Positions 32,764-41,988 of a stretch of 64,000 nt of DNA are shown piece by piece. Below the pieces are notes generated by a model. The model made no database searches. It was given only the letters and a program-made list of their open reading frames with translations, and was not told where the DNA came from. A program made the translations under genes and the position numbers. Numbering within the stretch: the stretch's first letter is position 1; every line of letters begins with the position of its first letter. Origin of the DNA: Lodderomyces elongisporus (taxonomy: Eukaryota; Ascomycota; Pichiomycetes; Serinales; Debaryomycetaceae); NCBI RefSeq assembly GCF_030384665.1, contig NC_083673.1, positions 1,373,501 through 1,437,500 on the forward strand. The letters run 5' to 3'.

Positions 32764-34455
32764 TTATAGCGTGAAAATTAATTAAAAGACCAGGTGAAGA
32801 ACAAAAGAAGGCAAAAAAAAAAAGAAGTAATGATCTATTCGTAAATAATATTTGGTGCAAAATGTTGACAAATGAATGAAAATCGAGTTCAAAAATGAGA
32901 TGCGTTTTTAAGAAGTTGCTGTACGTGTGCCGAAACCAATCAATGAATCAATTTCTCAATCAAACCTTGCTCAATCTAATAGTCGTTTACAAATATGTAT
33001 GCTGGTATCTATTTAATTTCGAATAATGTTGTTTATCTCTATTATTTATCTGTGGCTTATCCTTCTAATTGGTGTAAATGTATATGTTGTGGTGGTGGTG
33101 GTGGTGGTTGTGGTTGTTGTTGTCAATGATGACTGCTATCAGATGTGAATGATTATCTGTTCTTGTTGAAGATTAATTAGTCCGACATGCTTTGTAATTC
33201 ATTAGGTAATCTCATCGCTTTCATTATGTCATCCAAATTTTTTTCTTTTTTTTTTTTTTTTTTTTTCCTCGTTAGTCGTTTGTTTTCAAGGTGCAATTAT
33301 TAATATTGTGTTGGGAGCCCGTTGAATTTATTAGCTTTTGCAATTGTAAAAGGTAATGTAATTTTTTTTTTTAATAAATAATAGATTCCACCAATAAGAA
33401 CATTGCACTTTGAGCAAATGTGATAAGCACGGGGAGTAGAATGGGAAAGATTGATTTTGTCGTTACAGCTTAACAGTTTCACATTCTTGTATTGTATTCC
33501 CCCCTCTTACCTTGAAGTTATTGGAGCATCAACATCTATGAAGGTATATATGTATATACATATATTTATATATGCTCTAAGTGTGCAAATTATAATTTAT
33601 GTGCTGAGACATTCGTTACATGTGCTTACATTATAAGAACAAGGGTGTGAGGGAAGAAGGTGGGGAGGTAGGAGGTAGGTGTTTTTTCGGAAAGAAGTAT
33701 GATAACGTACACTTACAATCTATAACCAGTCGAGATTAAAACAAAGTCTGTCTTGTTTCTTTTATATAATCAATGTTTTGTTCTTTTCATTGCTTTTCTT
33801 TTTTATTATAGAGGTAGGGAATTTTAACAATTTTTTCAAATCTAGTCTGACACCCAATCTTTTTGACAAATGACAAAGTATGCGTTACACGTTTTCTTTT
33901 TGACAAACTCAAACTGTTATTGATGAGCAGTTTGTATGAAGTATTCATTTGTTCTGGCGATACCGAGTTTCTGAACGAACCATCCAAAAAAAACCCTTAA
34001 AAGCGGATATGTGGCATCGTAGTGGTAGTGGGCTTTGTGACAGAAATATCACAACTGTTGCAGTTTCTAGTTCTAGTTGCAGCTGTTGTTGTTGTTGTTG
34101 TTGTTAATGAAGAACCTCTGTGTAATAGTCCTGGTGCATGCATGCCACGGCAGTAACTAATGCTTTACTAATTTGCTTCTCTATTTCTTTTGTCCCCATC
34201 CTGCTTTTCCTCTTTTATCAAAATATGTGTTTTATTTACTAATTTCTGGTATTACCACTAGAGGTAAGATATACAAACTAATCACAAGGACAAAAAGGAT
34301 ACAAGGCCAGTATATATGTTTCAAAACGCCACAAGTTTGAGTCGACTTAACATTTCCTACATATCTTTGTGAAAATTATTGCTGGATATTTTGAATGTTC
34401 TATGTCTCCCATAATTTCATCTCCAATCTTCCAAACAAGAAAATAATTAATAGGA

Positions 34456-34486
<31 letters not shown>

Positions 34487-34691
34487 AAGAGAAAGAACAA
34501 TAGCCACCTCAAACTGGCAAATAATACAGTCACAAGTGGTGTATATACTTAAAAATAAATAAAGATACATATATATATATATGTGTGTACTGTTATATAT
34601 ATATATATAGCTTCAAAGAATGGCTACTGACATCCCTCTTCTTTTCAATTCTACCCGACCTGTTCTTCTCTGACCTCAGTCACCACTACAT
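32764..34691. other. divergent intergenic region, PFK26-like / LtrA-like
   Basis: This 1.9-kb region lies between divergently transcribed genes. It contains GGT/GTT trinucleotide repeats (33090-33120 and 34080-34105), poly(T), a GA-rich tract near 34456-34498 and AT repeats near 34569-34610. A 66-codon minus-strand frame at 33787-33987 is not supported well enough to call. Confidence 0.55.
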
Positions 34692-36278
34692 ATGTCCTCA
34701 ATAAATACCGGTCCATCCTCCCAAACAAGAAGCCAAAACTCGCTCAATAAGCACTTTGAGAGGCAAAGCGATGAGGAGGCCAGGCTTGGTAACGGTTTGG
34801 AGCCACATGCATCAGAAAATAGCTCGAGAGTACGTCCATCGCGCTCGGGTGCCACGAATGCCTCAGACTTGCCCGAGATTAACCAGGAACTTGCTGATAG
34901 CGAAGACGAGGATGAATTCATACGTAAATTTGGAGACATTGAGTTCCAATACATTAAACCCCCAAAAGATAGCTTTTGGTTCATAAAGCCACATGCATTG
35001 AACTACTTCAAGGATGGTGTTTTGTTTCGCACAAAGGGTGAAAGAACATCAAGTAGATTGGAATTGTTTCTTGACCTTTTATATGTGGGTTTGATTGCCA
35101 ACCTTGCAAGTGAGGCTACTGAGGACGCAGGTGGCTTGGCATTGTTGAAATACGTATTATTCTTTTTCCCCATCTGGACTGTTTGGTCAGATATCAAAGA
35201 CTTTATCAACTACTACTACAATGAAGATCTCAGCCAAAAGCTCTACATCTTTTGGATCATATGTTTGCTTACATTGTATGTCAACAGTCACTATGGAGTG
35301 TTGGAGAGCTACAGCAAGGCAGCCGTAGTTATTGTACCTTATATGCTATGCAGACTTTCATTGGCAGTTTCATTGGTGGTCTATTCCTTCCATGTCCCCG
35401 AGCATAGAGTACAACAAATACTTTTTTCAGCGTCACTTTTAGTAACCTCATTGTGCTGGTTGGCAGTGATATTTGTACCTGTTCGAGTGAAGATTGCATT
35501 GTCATTTGTATTTTTTGCGCTCGAGCAAATTTGCTACATAATTGCTTATCATCCATGGACAAAGAAACTTTTACAACTTAATACGTCAACAGCTTTGAAC
35601 ATCGAGCACATAGTGGAGCGTTACAGCACATTCGTAACCATTGCAATTGGTGAATTTCTCTACAAAGTTGTCGCCACTGGTTCCTTGGGTGTGGGTTTCA
35701 GTGCCAAATACGCCCGTGGTGTTTTTTTGATTGCCGATGCATACTGTCTTTTTTGGCTCTATATATACGGAGGTACTTCACAACGAGCCGTTCATCCTTT
35801 GCGTCATAGTGGATGGCATGCCGTAACTTTTATTTACACCCACCTCCCATTGATTGCAGCATTGGTCTTGGCTGCGGATGCTGGTGGTGATCTCTGCGCT
35901 CTAGACAATACTAGTACAAAGAAACACAGCGGAACAGAGTTGCACGAACGAGCAGAGGAACTGGAAGAAGAACGCAACATGTATGCCTTGGCTTTCTTCT
36001 ATGGTGGCGGTATTGGTGTTTCGTTGTTTTGCATGTTTATTCTCGGTTTGATTGAAAAAAGTAGAGACGAACCAGGTTTGTTCATCATAGGTCAAAAGGC
36101 TAGAATTGCATGGAGATTACCGATTGCCATCATTATCATTATGATTTGCTTTGCTGAAATGAATTCAACTTTGCTCATGGGTATTGTCACCATGTTGTTG
36201 TTGATCTTGTTGGTTTTTGAAAGTTTTGTTGCCACACCACGAAGTTCATTATTTGGATTGGGAAGAAATAACCACTAA
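34692..36278 (+). CDS. LtrA-family multi-pass membrane protein
   Basis: A 528-residue protein with an acidic, disordered N-terminus (residues 1-85) followed by about 10-12 hydrophobic segments. The segments RLELFLDLLYVGLIANLA, HIVERYSTFVTIAIGEFLYK and HPLRHSGWHAVTFIYTHLPL are typical of the low-temperature-requirement A (LtrA) family, first described in bacteria and scattered through fungi. The family's biochemical function is not established. The C-terminal part has a long loop (residues about 405-430, LHERAEELEEERNM) between membrane helices. The start is the first ATG, and the N-terminal acidic stretch ADSEDEDEFIRKFGDIEF leads into the membrane domain. Confidence 0.82.
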   Translation: MSSINTGPSSQTRSQNSLNKHFERQSDEEARLGNGLEPHASENSSRVRPSRSGATNASDLPEINQELADSEDEDEFIRKFGDIEFQYIKPPKDSFWFIKPHALNYFKDGVLFRTKGERTSSRLELFLDLLYVGLIANLASEATEDAGGLALLKYVLFFFPIWTVWSDIKDFINYYYNEDLSQKLYIFWIICLLTLYVNSHYGVLESYSKAAVVIVPYMLCRLSLAVSLVVYSFHVPEHRVQQILFSASLLVTSLCWLAVIFVPVRVKIALSFVFFALEQICYIIAYHPWTKKLLQLNTSTALNIEHIVERYSTFVTIAIGEFLYKVVATGSLGVGFSAKYARGVFLIADAYCLFWLYIYGGTSQRAVHPLRHSGWHAVTFIYTHLPLIAALVLAADAGGDLCALDNTSTKKHSGTELHERAEELEEERNMYALAFFYGGGIGVSLFCMFILGLIEKSRDEPGLFIIGQKARIAWRLPIAIIIIMICFAEMNSTLLMGIVTMLLLILLVFESFVATPRSSLFGLGRNNH

Positions 36279-36425
36279 AGTGACAATTAACAAGTCACTG
36301 CAAAAAAAAAATGAAAGGAAAGAAAAAAGAGAAGCAAAATTCAAGACATAATATCGTTAGTATCTTTAATATTATTATTTATCTATTTTTTTCATTTTCT
36401 TTTAAAAGAAAACCATATTTCTTCA

Positions 36426-37775
36426 CTAGTTTTTCTTGCTACAAAGAACTTTTAGCTTGGTATATATATAAAGCCATTCCTGTGGCATATCTCGTGTCTC
36501 ATTAAGATTTTCACCAACTTCCAACGTCTCTCGTAAATTGTCTATGATGTTTTTATCAACATCCAAGATTGTCAACACTTTTAGCAAATGTTCGATAATT
36601 TTATCATTAGCAACCTCAAGTTTTGCTATTTCCTCAATTGTTCTCGCCAAGTACGTAACATAATCTTTTCTATCGATATAGTGGGTAAAATAATTAAGCA
36701 AATTAAGAAGTGCAGAATCAATCATTTTGAAATCGGTTTCCTCATTTCGCTTGCCCAATATTTGGCCAAGTTGAACTCGTGGTAGAATATCTTCAATGAC
36801 ATCAAACCGATCATGTCTTGTTGCCAAAAACAAAAGCATACCATAAATATCGCTTCTCTCACCAATAGTTTCTATTATTTGCTTATACTCGACAAATGTG
36901 AATTTCCTGTACCCCAATTTCTCATCAGTAATGGTTTTGGATGGAGACTCAAAATCGATGCCAGATAAGATATCTGCTGCTGAGTCCTTAAAGTATGACA
37001 AATACATCATTCTCACTTGTTCCTGCTCTGTAATTTCAATTCCCGATTTGCGCAAGTCCTTAAAAACTTTCTGTACCATTTTTCGATATTCCCTTCGTCG
37101 TTCGTTTTGAGCGATAATTGTGCGAACAAACGTGTCATGGTCTTCTCGTAGTTTACGATCCAACAAATAACCTTTACCGACAAAACGGTTGTTATTGAGA
37201 GCAAACCTGGTTATGAAGTCCTGGAGAACATCGTGAGGAAGATGTCGAGGCGCTGGCGCTGGAAGATCCAAGTATCGTTGGTATAGCTTCTCATGATTGA
37301 TTCTTGTGTACTTCTGGTGGTTGGACAATAAATCAAAACTCCTTTGTCGAGGTTGAAACAACAGATGACTTTGCAATTGTCGATGGTGATTTTGCTGATG
37401 TTGATGTTGTTGATCTTGATGATGATAATCAAGTGGATATAATTCCTTCATAAACCTATTGTATTGTGGAGTGAAAAGAATATCCAGTGGAACAAAGTGT
37501 TTGTTCCTAGCTACTAATTTTGGATCGACCGAAACTTTGCTCCTCTTTAGTTTATCCCATATACGTTGCCTCAACTCAAACTGGTCATAAACTGGCTCAA
37601 GTTTGAATTTTTTAACCAAGAAAGCTAAATTATCATCTATGAGTTTGTCGATACACTCTAATGAAGGTTTGATGTTTTGCAGTCGCTCGAGCTGAACTCT
37701 TTTGACAAAAGTTTCCAATGGCTTTTCTATCACAGATATATCCCTGTGTGCCCTCGCTCGTCTAAGGATATTCAT
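36426..37775 (-). CDS. hypothetical protein, possibly mitochondrial
   Basis: A 449-residue protein I do not recognise. The longest open frame begins five codons upstream at a TTG, and the first ATG is at 37775. The N-terminus MNILRRARAHRD is basic with few acids, compatible with a mitochondrial presequence. The rest is helical and charged, with a His/Gln-rich insert near residues 125-150. The C-terminal half has repeated helix pairs (LFLATRHDRFDVIEDILPRV and following), reminiscent of the PPR-like expression factors of yeast mitochondria such as Mtf2 or Aep proteins. It diverges from RSM25, a mitoribosomal gene, over a 416-bp shared region, which weakly supports a mitochondrial role. Confidence 0.65.
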   Translation of the reverse strand: MNILRRARAHRDISVIEKPLETFVKRVQLERLQNIKPSLECIDKLIDDNLAFLVKKFKLEPVYDQFELRQRIWDKLKRSKVSVDPKLVARNKHFVPLDILFTPQYNRFMKELYPLDYHHQDQQHQHQQNHHRQLQSHLLFQPRQRSFDLLSNHQKYTRINHEKLYQRYLDLPAPAPRHLPHDVLQDFITRFALNNNRFVGKGYLLDRKLREDHDTFVRTIIAQNERRREYRKMVQKVFKDLRKSGIEITEQEQVRMMYLSYFKDSAADILSGIDFESPSKTITDEKLGYRKFTFVEYKQIIETIGERSDIYGMLLFLATRHDRFDVIEDILPRVQLGQILGKRNEETDFKMIDSALLNLLNYFTHYIDRKDYVTYLARTIEEIAKLEVANDKIIEHLLKVLTILDVDKNIIDNLRETLEVGENLNETRDMPQEWLYIYTKLKVLCSKKN

Positions 37776-38191
37776 ATCATCTTTTGTCAATCAATGGGGC
37801 CAACAATTTGTAAGTCAAAAATCAGAAGTTTCTTGTTCCTAGTTTCTGTGATATCTGGTTTTATATACTTCAAGTTGCAAATGTTTTGGGAAAATGTGCA
37901 GTAATGGATAAACGAAGAGAGAGAGGCAGAGAGAGAGGCAGAGAGAGGCAGAGAGAGAGACAGAAAGAGAGAGAAGTAATACACAGAGAAAGAGGGAGGG
38001 AAAAAAAAAAGTAATAATAATCTGTGCACAAAGTTGTTTTCCAAAAATTTTCATTTTCAGTCTCAGTTTCAGTTTCAAAATCAGTTTTTTTTTTTTTTTT
38101 TTTTTGCAAAAAACAACGTTTACAACACAGCTGAAGACTGAAGACAGGAGATCATTGTCCCCTTGTAAGAAATTAAAGAAACATCACGAAT
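37776..38191. other. divergent promoter region, hypothetical gene / RSM25
   Basis: A 416-bp region containing a purine tract with GGCAGAGAGA repeats (about 37915-37978) and a long T run (38083-38105). Open frames through it are purine/pyrimidine repeat artefacts. Confidence 0.6.
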
Positions 38192-39121
38192 ATGAGGATT
38201 CAGACCGATGCTGTGAATGTTGTCTCACGAGCATCTTCATATCTCTTGAGCGGGTTGCTAAAACGAAAACCATTGTGGTTTGATGTTGTTGCCAAGTACC
38301 CACCCAAACAGAATCTTATCAAAGTCCCTTACATTCAAAGCAAGGAAAACAAAGACCCTAGAAATGATCAATTTGAGCTCAAAAAACGTGATAGAAAGAG
38401 ACCGCTTTCCGCGTTATACCAAACACGCGCAAGCAAGATGGAAAATGGTAATTTGAACCGTAAGATTCACAGGATTCCCAAGTTGAAATTCCTCGAGGAT
38501 GAAATCAGAGACTATTTCCATTTGAGACACCCATGGGAAAATGCTCGTCCAAAGACTTTAGTGGAAAATAGTGGAGACGAGGTGCTGCGTAAATGCGATT
38601 GGTCACGCATGTTGCAACTTTACAAGCCTTTGGATGGTGAGTCGGTTGTTCAACGTACAATGTATATTTTGCAAAATGACCCTGAAGTGAAGGATGTTTT
38701 TGAAGCTTACGACATTGCAAGGTTTGAGTATTACAAGTTGCGAATGGCTGAAGAGATGGAGAGCCATGTGGCCAAGGAAGAGAGTGTAATGCATGGTGCC
38801 GTTTTCGAATCGACTCACTTGGACTGGAACTTGACCACTGAACAAAAGTACATCGATGACTGGGTCAAGATTGCATCTGAAAAGACACAAGTATTGGAAG
38901 CTAACAGAAGTAAATCCAACGCACCAGCTGGCTCAATGGGTGGAGAAGAAGTAGAGGCAGCACAAGTGAGTATATTTGAAGTTTTTTGCAAACTGGTCCA
39001 TCAGAGGGAGTTGAAAGTCAGCAAGGAGAGGAGGAGCAGAGTCCAGCAAAAGACGCATGAGGAAACGAGTCGAGCATTGTATATAATAGAAATGAAAATG
39101 AAGAGAATCTTGGAGAAGTAA
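38192..39121 (+). CDS. RSM25: mitochondrial small-subunit ribosomal protein Rsm25 (mS23)
   Basis: A 309-residue component of the mitochondrial 37S ribosomal subunit. The N-terminus MRIQTDAVNVVSRASSYL and the core HPWENARPKTLVEN, DWSRMLQLYKPLDGESVVQR and YDIARFEYYKLRMAEE match the Rsm25 family closely. The C-terminal region past residue about 240 is longer than in Saccharomyces (264 residues) and basic, with a coiled-coil-like tail. No classical cleavable presequence is obvious, as in other Rsm25 proteins. Confidence 0.93.
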   Translation: MRIQTDAVNVVSRASSYLLSGLLKRKPLWFDVVAKYPPKQNLIKVPYIQSKENKDPRNDQFELKKRDRKRPLSALYQTRASKMENGNLNRKIHRIPKLKFLEDEIRDYFHLRHPWENARPKTLVENSGDEVLRKCDWSRMLQLYKPLDGESVVQRTMYILQNDPEVKDVFEAYDIARFEYYKLRMAEEMESHVAKEESVMHGAVFESTHLDWNLTTEQKYIDDWVKIASEKTQVLEANRSKSNAPAGSMGGEEVEAAQVSIFEVFCKLVHQRELKVSKERRSRVQQKTHEETSRALYIIEMKMKRILEK

Positions 39122-39410
39122 TATATGTGTAAGTATACATGTATTTCAAAATACGATAATGTAATGTGTAAATTGCAAAGTGTACAAGGTAATAATAAAA
39201 ACGTTTATCCTTCTTCTCTCTCTTTTCTTCAAAGCAAGATAAACTTATAAACTTGACGAAAGAGTTAAACCTAATTGTATGATTTGCTGAAAGTTTCGAG
39301 CAGCGATAGATCTTTTTTTTTAAAAAAAAAAAAGTGGATTATATCAACAGCAACAGCAACAACTTAATACTTAAAGCTTAAAACTCCGAGTTAAAACGTG
39401 TTGGTATTCC

Positions 39411-39617
39411 TTAGTGGTGCTCTTCGTGACCGGCTTCGTGGTGATCGTCGTGTTTTGGTGGGAACAAGAACTTCTCAGCTAGACAATAGCCACTAAATGC
39501 AACAATAGCTATACCCAAACCTGGAAATGCATTTCTGAATCTGTTGTACCGACTAAACTGGCCCTCGTATCTCCAAGCATCACGCTTGGCCCATGGATTG
39601 TTGTGTGCTTGAACCAT
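39411..39617 (-). CDS. complex I accessory subunit, NDUFB3/B12 type
   Basis: A 68-residue protein with one membrane segment (residues about 31-50, FPGLGIAIVAFSGYCLAEKF) and a His/Glu-rich C-terminus. The N-terminal NNPWAKRDAWRYEGQF is the hallmark of the B12/NDUFB3 subunit of mitochondrial NADH:ubiquinone oxidoreductase, known as NB2M in Yarrowia. Complex I is absent from Saccharomyces but present in CUG-clade yeasts. The next gene on the same strand is another probable complex I subunit. The start is the only ATG that keeps the motif. Confidence 0.83.
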   Translation of the reverse strand: MVQAHNNPWAKRDAWRYEGQFSRYNRFRNAFPGLGIAIVAFSGYCLAEKFLFPPKHDDHHEAGHEEHH

Positions 39618-40269
39618 GTTTATATTTCGTATAATGAAAGAATCTAGTTATAAGTGTATAAGCTTGAGGTGTATAAGCTTTAGGTATATCAATTAGCGAT
39701 CGCTTTCTCTCTCTCTCTCTCTCAGTCCCTCTTTTTCAAATTCTTGAGTTGTTTTTTTTTTGTTGTTTTTTTTTTGGAATTGCAATTGGTGGTGTGGATG
39801 AGAGTGCGAGCCTGAGTTTGAGTTTGAGTTTGAGTATTAATATGAGTGTGCAGATGTAAAAATGGTACTTTGTAAAGGAGAGGTGCAGAATAATCCATTA
39901 TTTTTTCCAGAACACCTATTGAAGGAGCTGGAAAATGACCAAAGTACTATAAAAAAAAGAGGATTCAATGGAGTGCATGTTTGTCTATTTTAAAAAAAAA
40001 AAACAGAATTTTGACTTGATGAGCTCCAGAGTTTTTTCAAGAGGCTTAGACAGAATTCTAGAGTTTGGCAAATTGTTTACAAATTTAGAGTAGTACAAAC
40101 GTTGACATTGCAAAATACCATGATTTTGAGTGCCCTAATGTCTTCTTTTCCAAATCAACATGTATTGCTAAAGAAATAACGATGTCCTTTTATGGTGTTG
40201 TTGTTGTTGTTGTTGTTGTTGTGGTTGTTGTGGTTGTAACATTCTATCCGTTTTCTCAAAATTAACTCC
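39618..40269. other. intergenic region between the two complex I genes
   Basis: A 652-bp region with a CT run near 39709-39722, GAGTTT repeats near 39810-39834 and a TTG/GTT trinucleotide tract at about 40196-40237. No gene is seen. Confidence 0.6.
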
Positions 40270-40812
40270 TCAGCTCTGTTCGGTCTTTTGAAGGGGAGCA
40301 AAACGTGGAGCTCTTTCTCTTCTAGGTCCTACTTCATTCAATTTGATACCGGCACCAATTTGCTGTCCAAATGGAGAGTGGGCAGGGATGACGGTGTAAT
40401 TCCAGATGTCATCGCCCTTGGCTCTGGTGTACATTTGCTCTCCAAATTCTCCTCCATTGTCCTTGATGAAGCTTTTCATAAAACCAACCTTATACCTGTT
40501 CTCGTATGCCTCTGCTCTTGCGGAGTCACGTTGTCCACTGCTAACTTGTTCGAATAATTGTGAATTGAACAATGTAGAGTCTGTTGAATCTTTATTCTTG
40601 TACATGATTAACCCACCCAAGATGGCTGCAAGACCAAAGACTTTGGCAATGGTGATTTCAAAGGGCTTTTCCTCTGCAGTTGCGTGTCCGTGTCCGTGGT
40701 GATCATCGTGGTGGTTGTCGCTGTGTGATGAGTTGAATCTCTTTGAAATGTGTTGACGGCTCAAGACACGTACATGAGATTTGGCGGAGAGTTGTATCAG
40801 TCTGCTAAGCAT
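40270..40812 (-). CDS. probable mitochondrial inner-membrane protein, complex I accessory subunit
   Basis: A 180-residue protein with a typical presequence (MLSRLIQLSAKSHVRVLSRQ, basic, ending near FNSS). A His/Asp-rich stretch (residues about 32-44) and one membrane segment (about 55-72, IAKVFGLAAILGGLIMYK) follow, then a soluble domain ending in RRERAPRFAPLQ. This layout resembles the fungal complex I subunit NUXM (the 17.8-kDa protein in Neurospora), and the neighbour is also a complex I subunit. The similarity was judged by eye, so the subunit identity is an inference. Mitochondrial inner-membrane location is more secure. Confidence 0.6.
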   Translation of the reverse strand: MLSRLIQLSAKSHVRVLSRQHISKRFNSSHSDNHHDDHHGHGHATAEEKPFEITIAKVFGLAAILGGLIMYKNKDSTDSTLFNSQLFEQVSSGQRDSARAEAYENRYKVGFMKSFIKDNGGEFGEQMYTRAKGDDIWNYTVIPAHSPFGQQIGAGIKLNEVGPRRERAPRFAPLQKTEQS

Positions 40813-41739
40813 AGTGGTTTGTTTCAGGTATGGATGTGTATCTAAACGTTGACGTAGACGTTGTTATAAATAATGGACTGTGGTAGAAGCAACTATTTTT
40901 TTTGACAACGGGCTTTGGCAATAAGTGGGAGCTTGAAGCTTGTTACTGTAGTCCTTTCTCTCTCTCTCCCTCTTTCTCTTTCTCTTTCTCTCTCTGTCGT
41001 TTTGGTTTGGATTCGATTGTTTCGCGGCCAATAAAAAATTATGTGAAAATTGATTACTACCACCCACAAAATGGCACGAAAAGAGATGTATATGCAGGAC
41101 TAGATGATTTTGACTAATACAGTATGGGTAAACACCACTACTCTTTTAAAAAAACAATTTTCATTTAATTAAACAAATGATAGCAGATTACAAAGTATAT
41201 AGAGATATATGGGCTATTCTACTCATCAGGATTATTTTATAGATAGTAGTTAATTGTTAAATCATAATGCTAATTATTTTTATTAGTTAATCAAATTGTG
41301 TAACTATATAAATATATGTATATATATATAGATGTGGATGTGTGGATGTGTGTACATGTAGTTATGTATACATGCATATATGTTAACTTGTAGATATGTG
41401 TAATTATATACATATTGAAGGCCAATTAATAGGCATGCAGTCGATTGAGAAGCAACCTTTACCAGCAAGGAAGCCCAATGAATGTAAGGATGAATAGTTA
41501 ATTAAATGAATGTAAGGATAAATAGTTAATTAAATGAATGAATTCCTAACTGAATGAATATGAAAGGAGTAGGTGTGATATCACCGGTTTCCTCAGTTTT
41601 AATGAATGTAGATGCAAAGAAAAAAAATGGTAAAAATGGAGATGGGGGAAGGGTGGGATTTGAAAAAAAAACATATCGATTAAGAACCAGTCCAAACTCC
41701 AACTCAAACTTGGTCTCAAAACTATGCTGTTATTCGAAA
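40813..41739. other. intergenic region with 28-bp direct repeat
   Basis: A 927-bp AT-rich stretch with CT-rich and (TA)n tracts, a GTGGATGTGT repeat near 41332-41355 and a 28-bp direct repeat at 41479-41534. No gene is seen. Confidence 0.6.
41479..41534. repeat. 28-bp direct tandem repeat, 2 copies
   Basis: Two adjacent copies, 41479-41506 and 41507-41534, differ at one base. Each begins TGAATGTAAGGAT and ends AGTTAATTAAA. Confidence 0.9.
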
Positions 41740-41988
41740 TCAGTCGTCACGTGGGTTTTCCCAATCCTGTACCCAACTCGACCTGTAAGCACGGGGATTG
41801 TATGAGGATGTGAATATAGGTGAGTTTGATGATGTGGATGACGATGGTGATAAGGACTGGTAGCCTCCTGATCTTGCTAACTTCTTGGGTCCACCGCTCT
41901 GTGAAAACTTTGTAACTGCAAAATCAGTACATATGACAAACAATGGGCCTAATAGCAACAAGTTGTTTGTTGGAAAGTGTTTCATCAT
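41740..41988 (-). CDS. small hypothetical membrane-anchored protein
   Basis: An 82-residue open frame with tandem ATG codons at the start, a hydrophobic N-terminal segment (residues about 9-25, NLLLLGPLFVICTDFAV) and a Ser-rich, tyrosine-containing tail ending SSWVQDWENPRDD. The non-repetitive composition and the separation of hydrophobic and polar parts favour a real gene over chance. I recognise no family. It may be a small mitochondrial or ER protein, and conservation in sister species would decide. Confidence 0.45.
   Translation of the reverse strand: MMKHFPTNNLLLLGPLFVICTDFAVTKFSQSGGPKKLARSGGYQSLSPSSSTSSNSPIFTSSYNPRAYRSSWVQDWENPRDD

Noticed and set aside
33787..33987. 66-codon minus-strand frame with ATG start
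   Set aside because: Composition is reasonable, but there is no recognisable motif and its end runs into A/T repeats. It is too weak to annotate.
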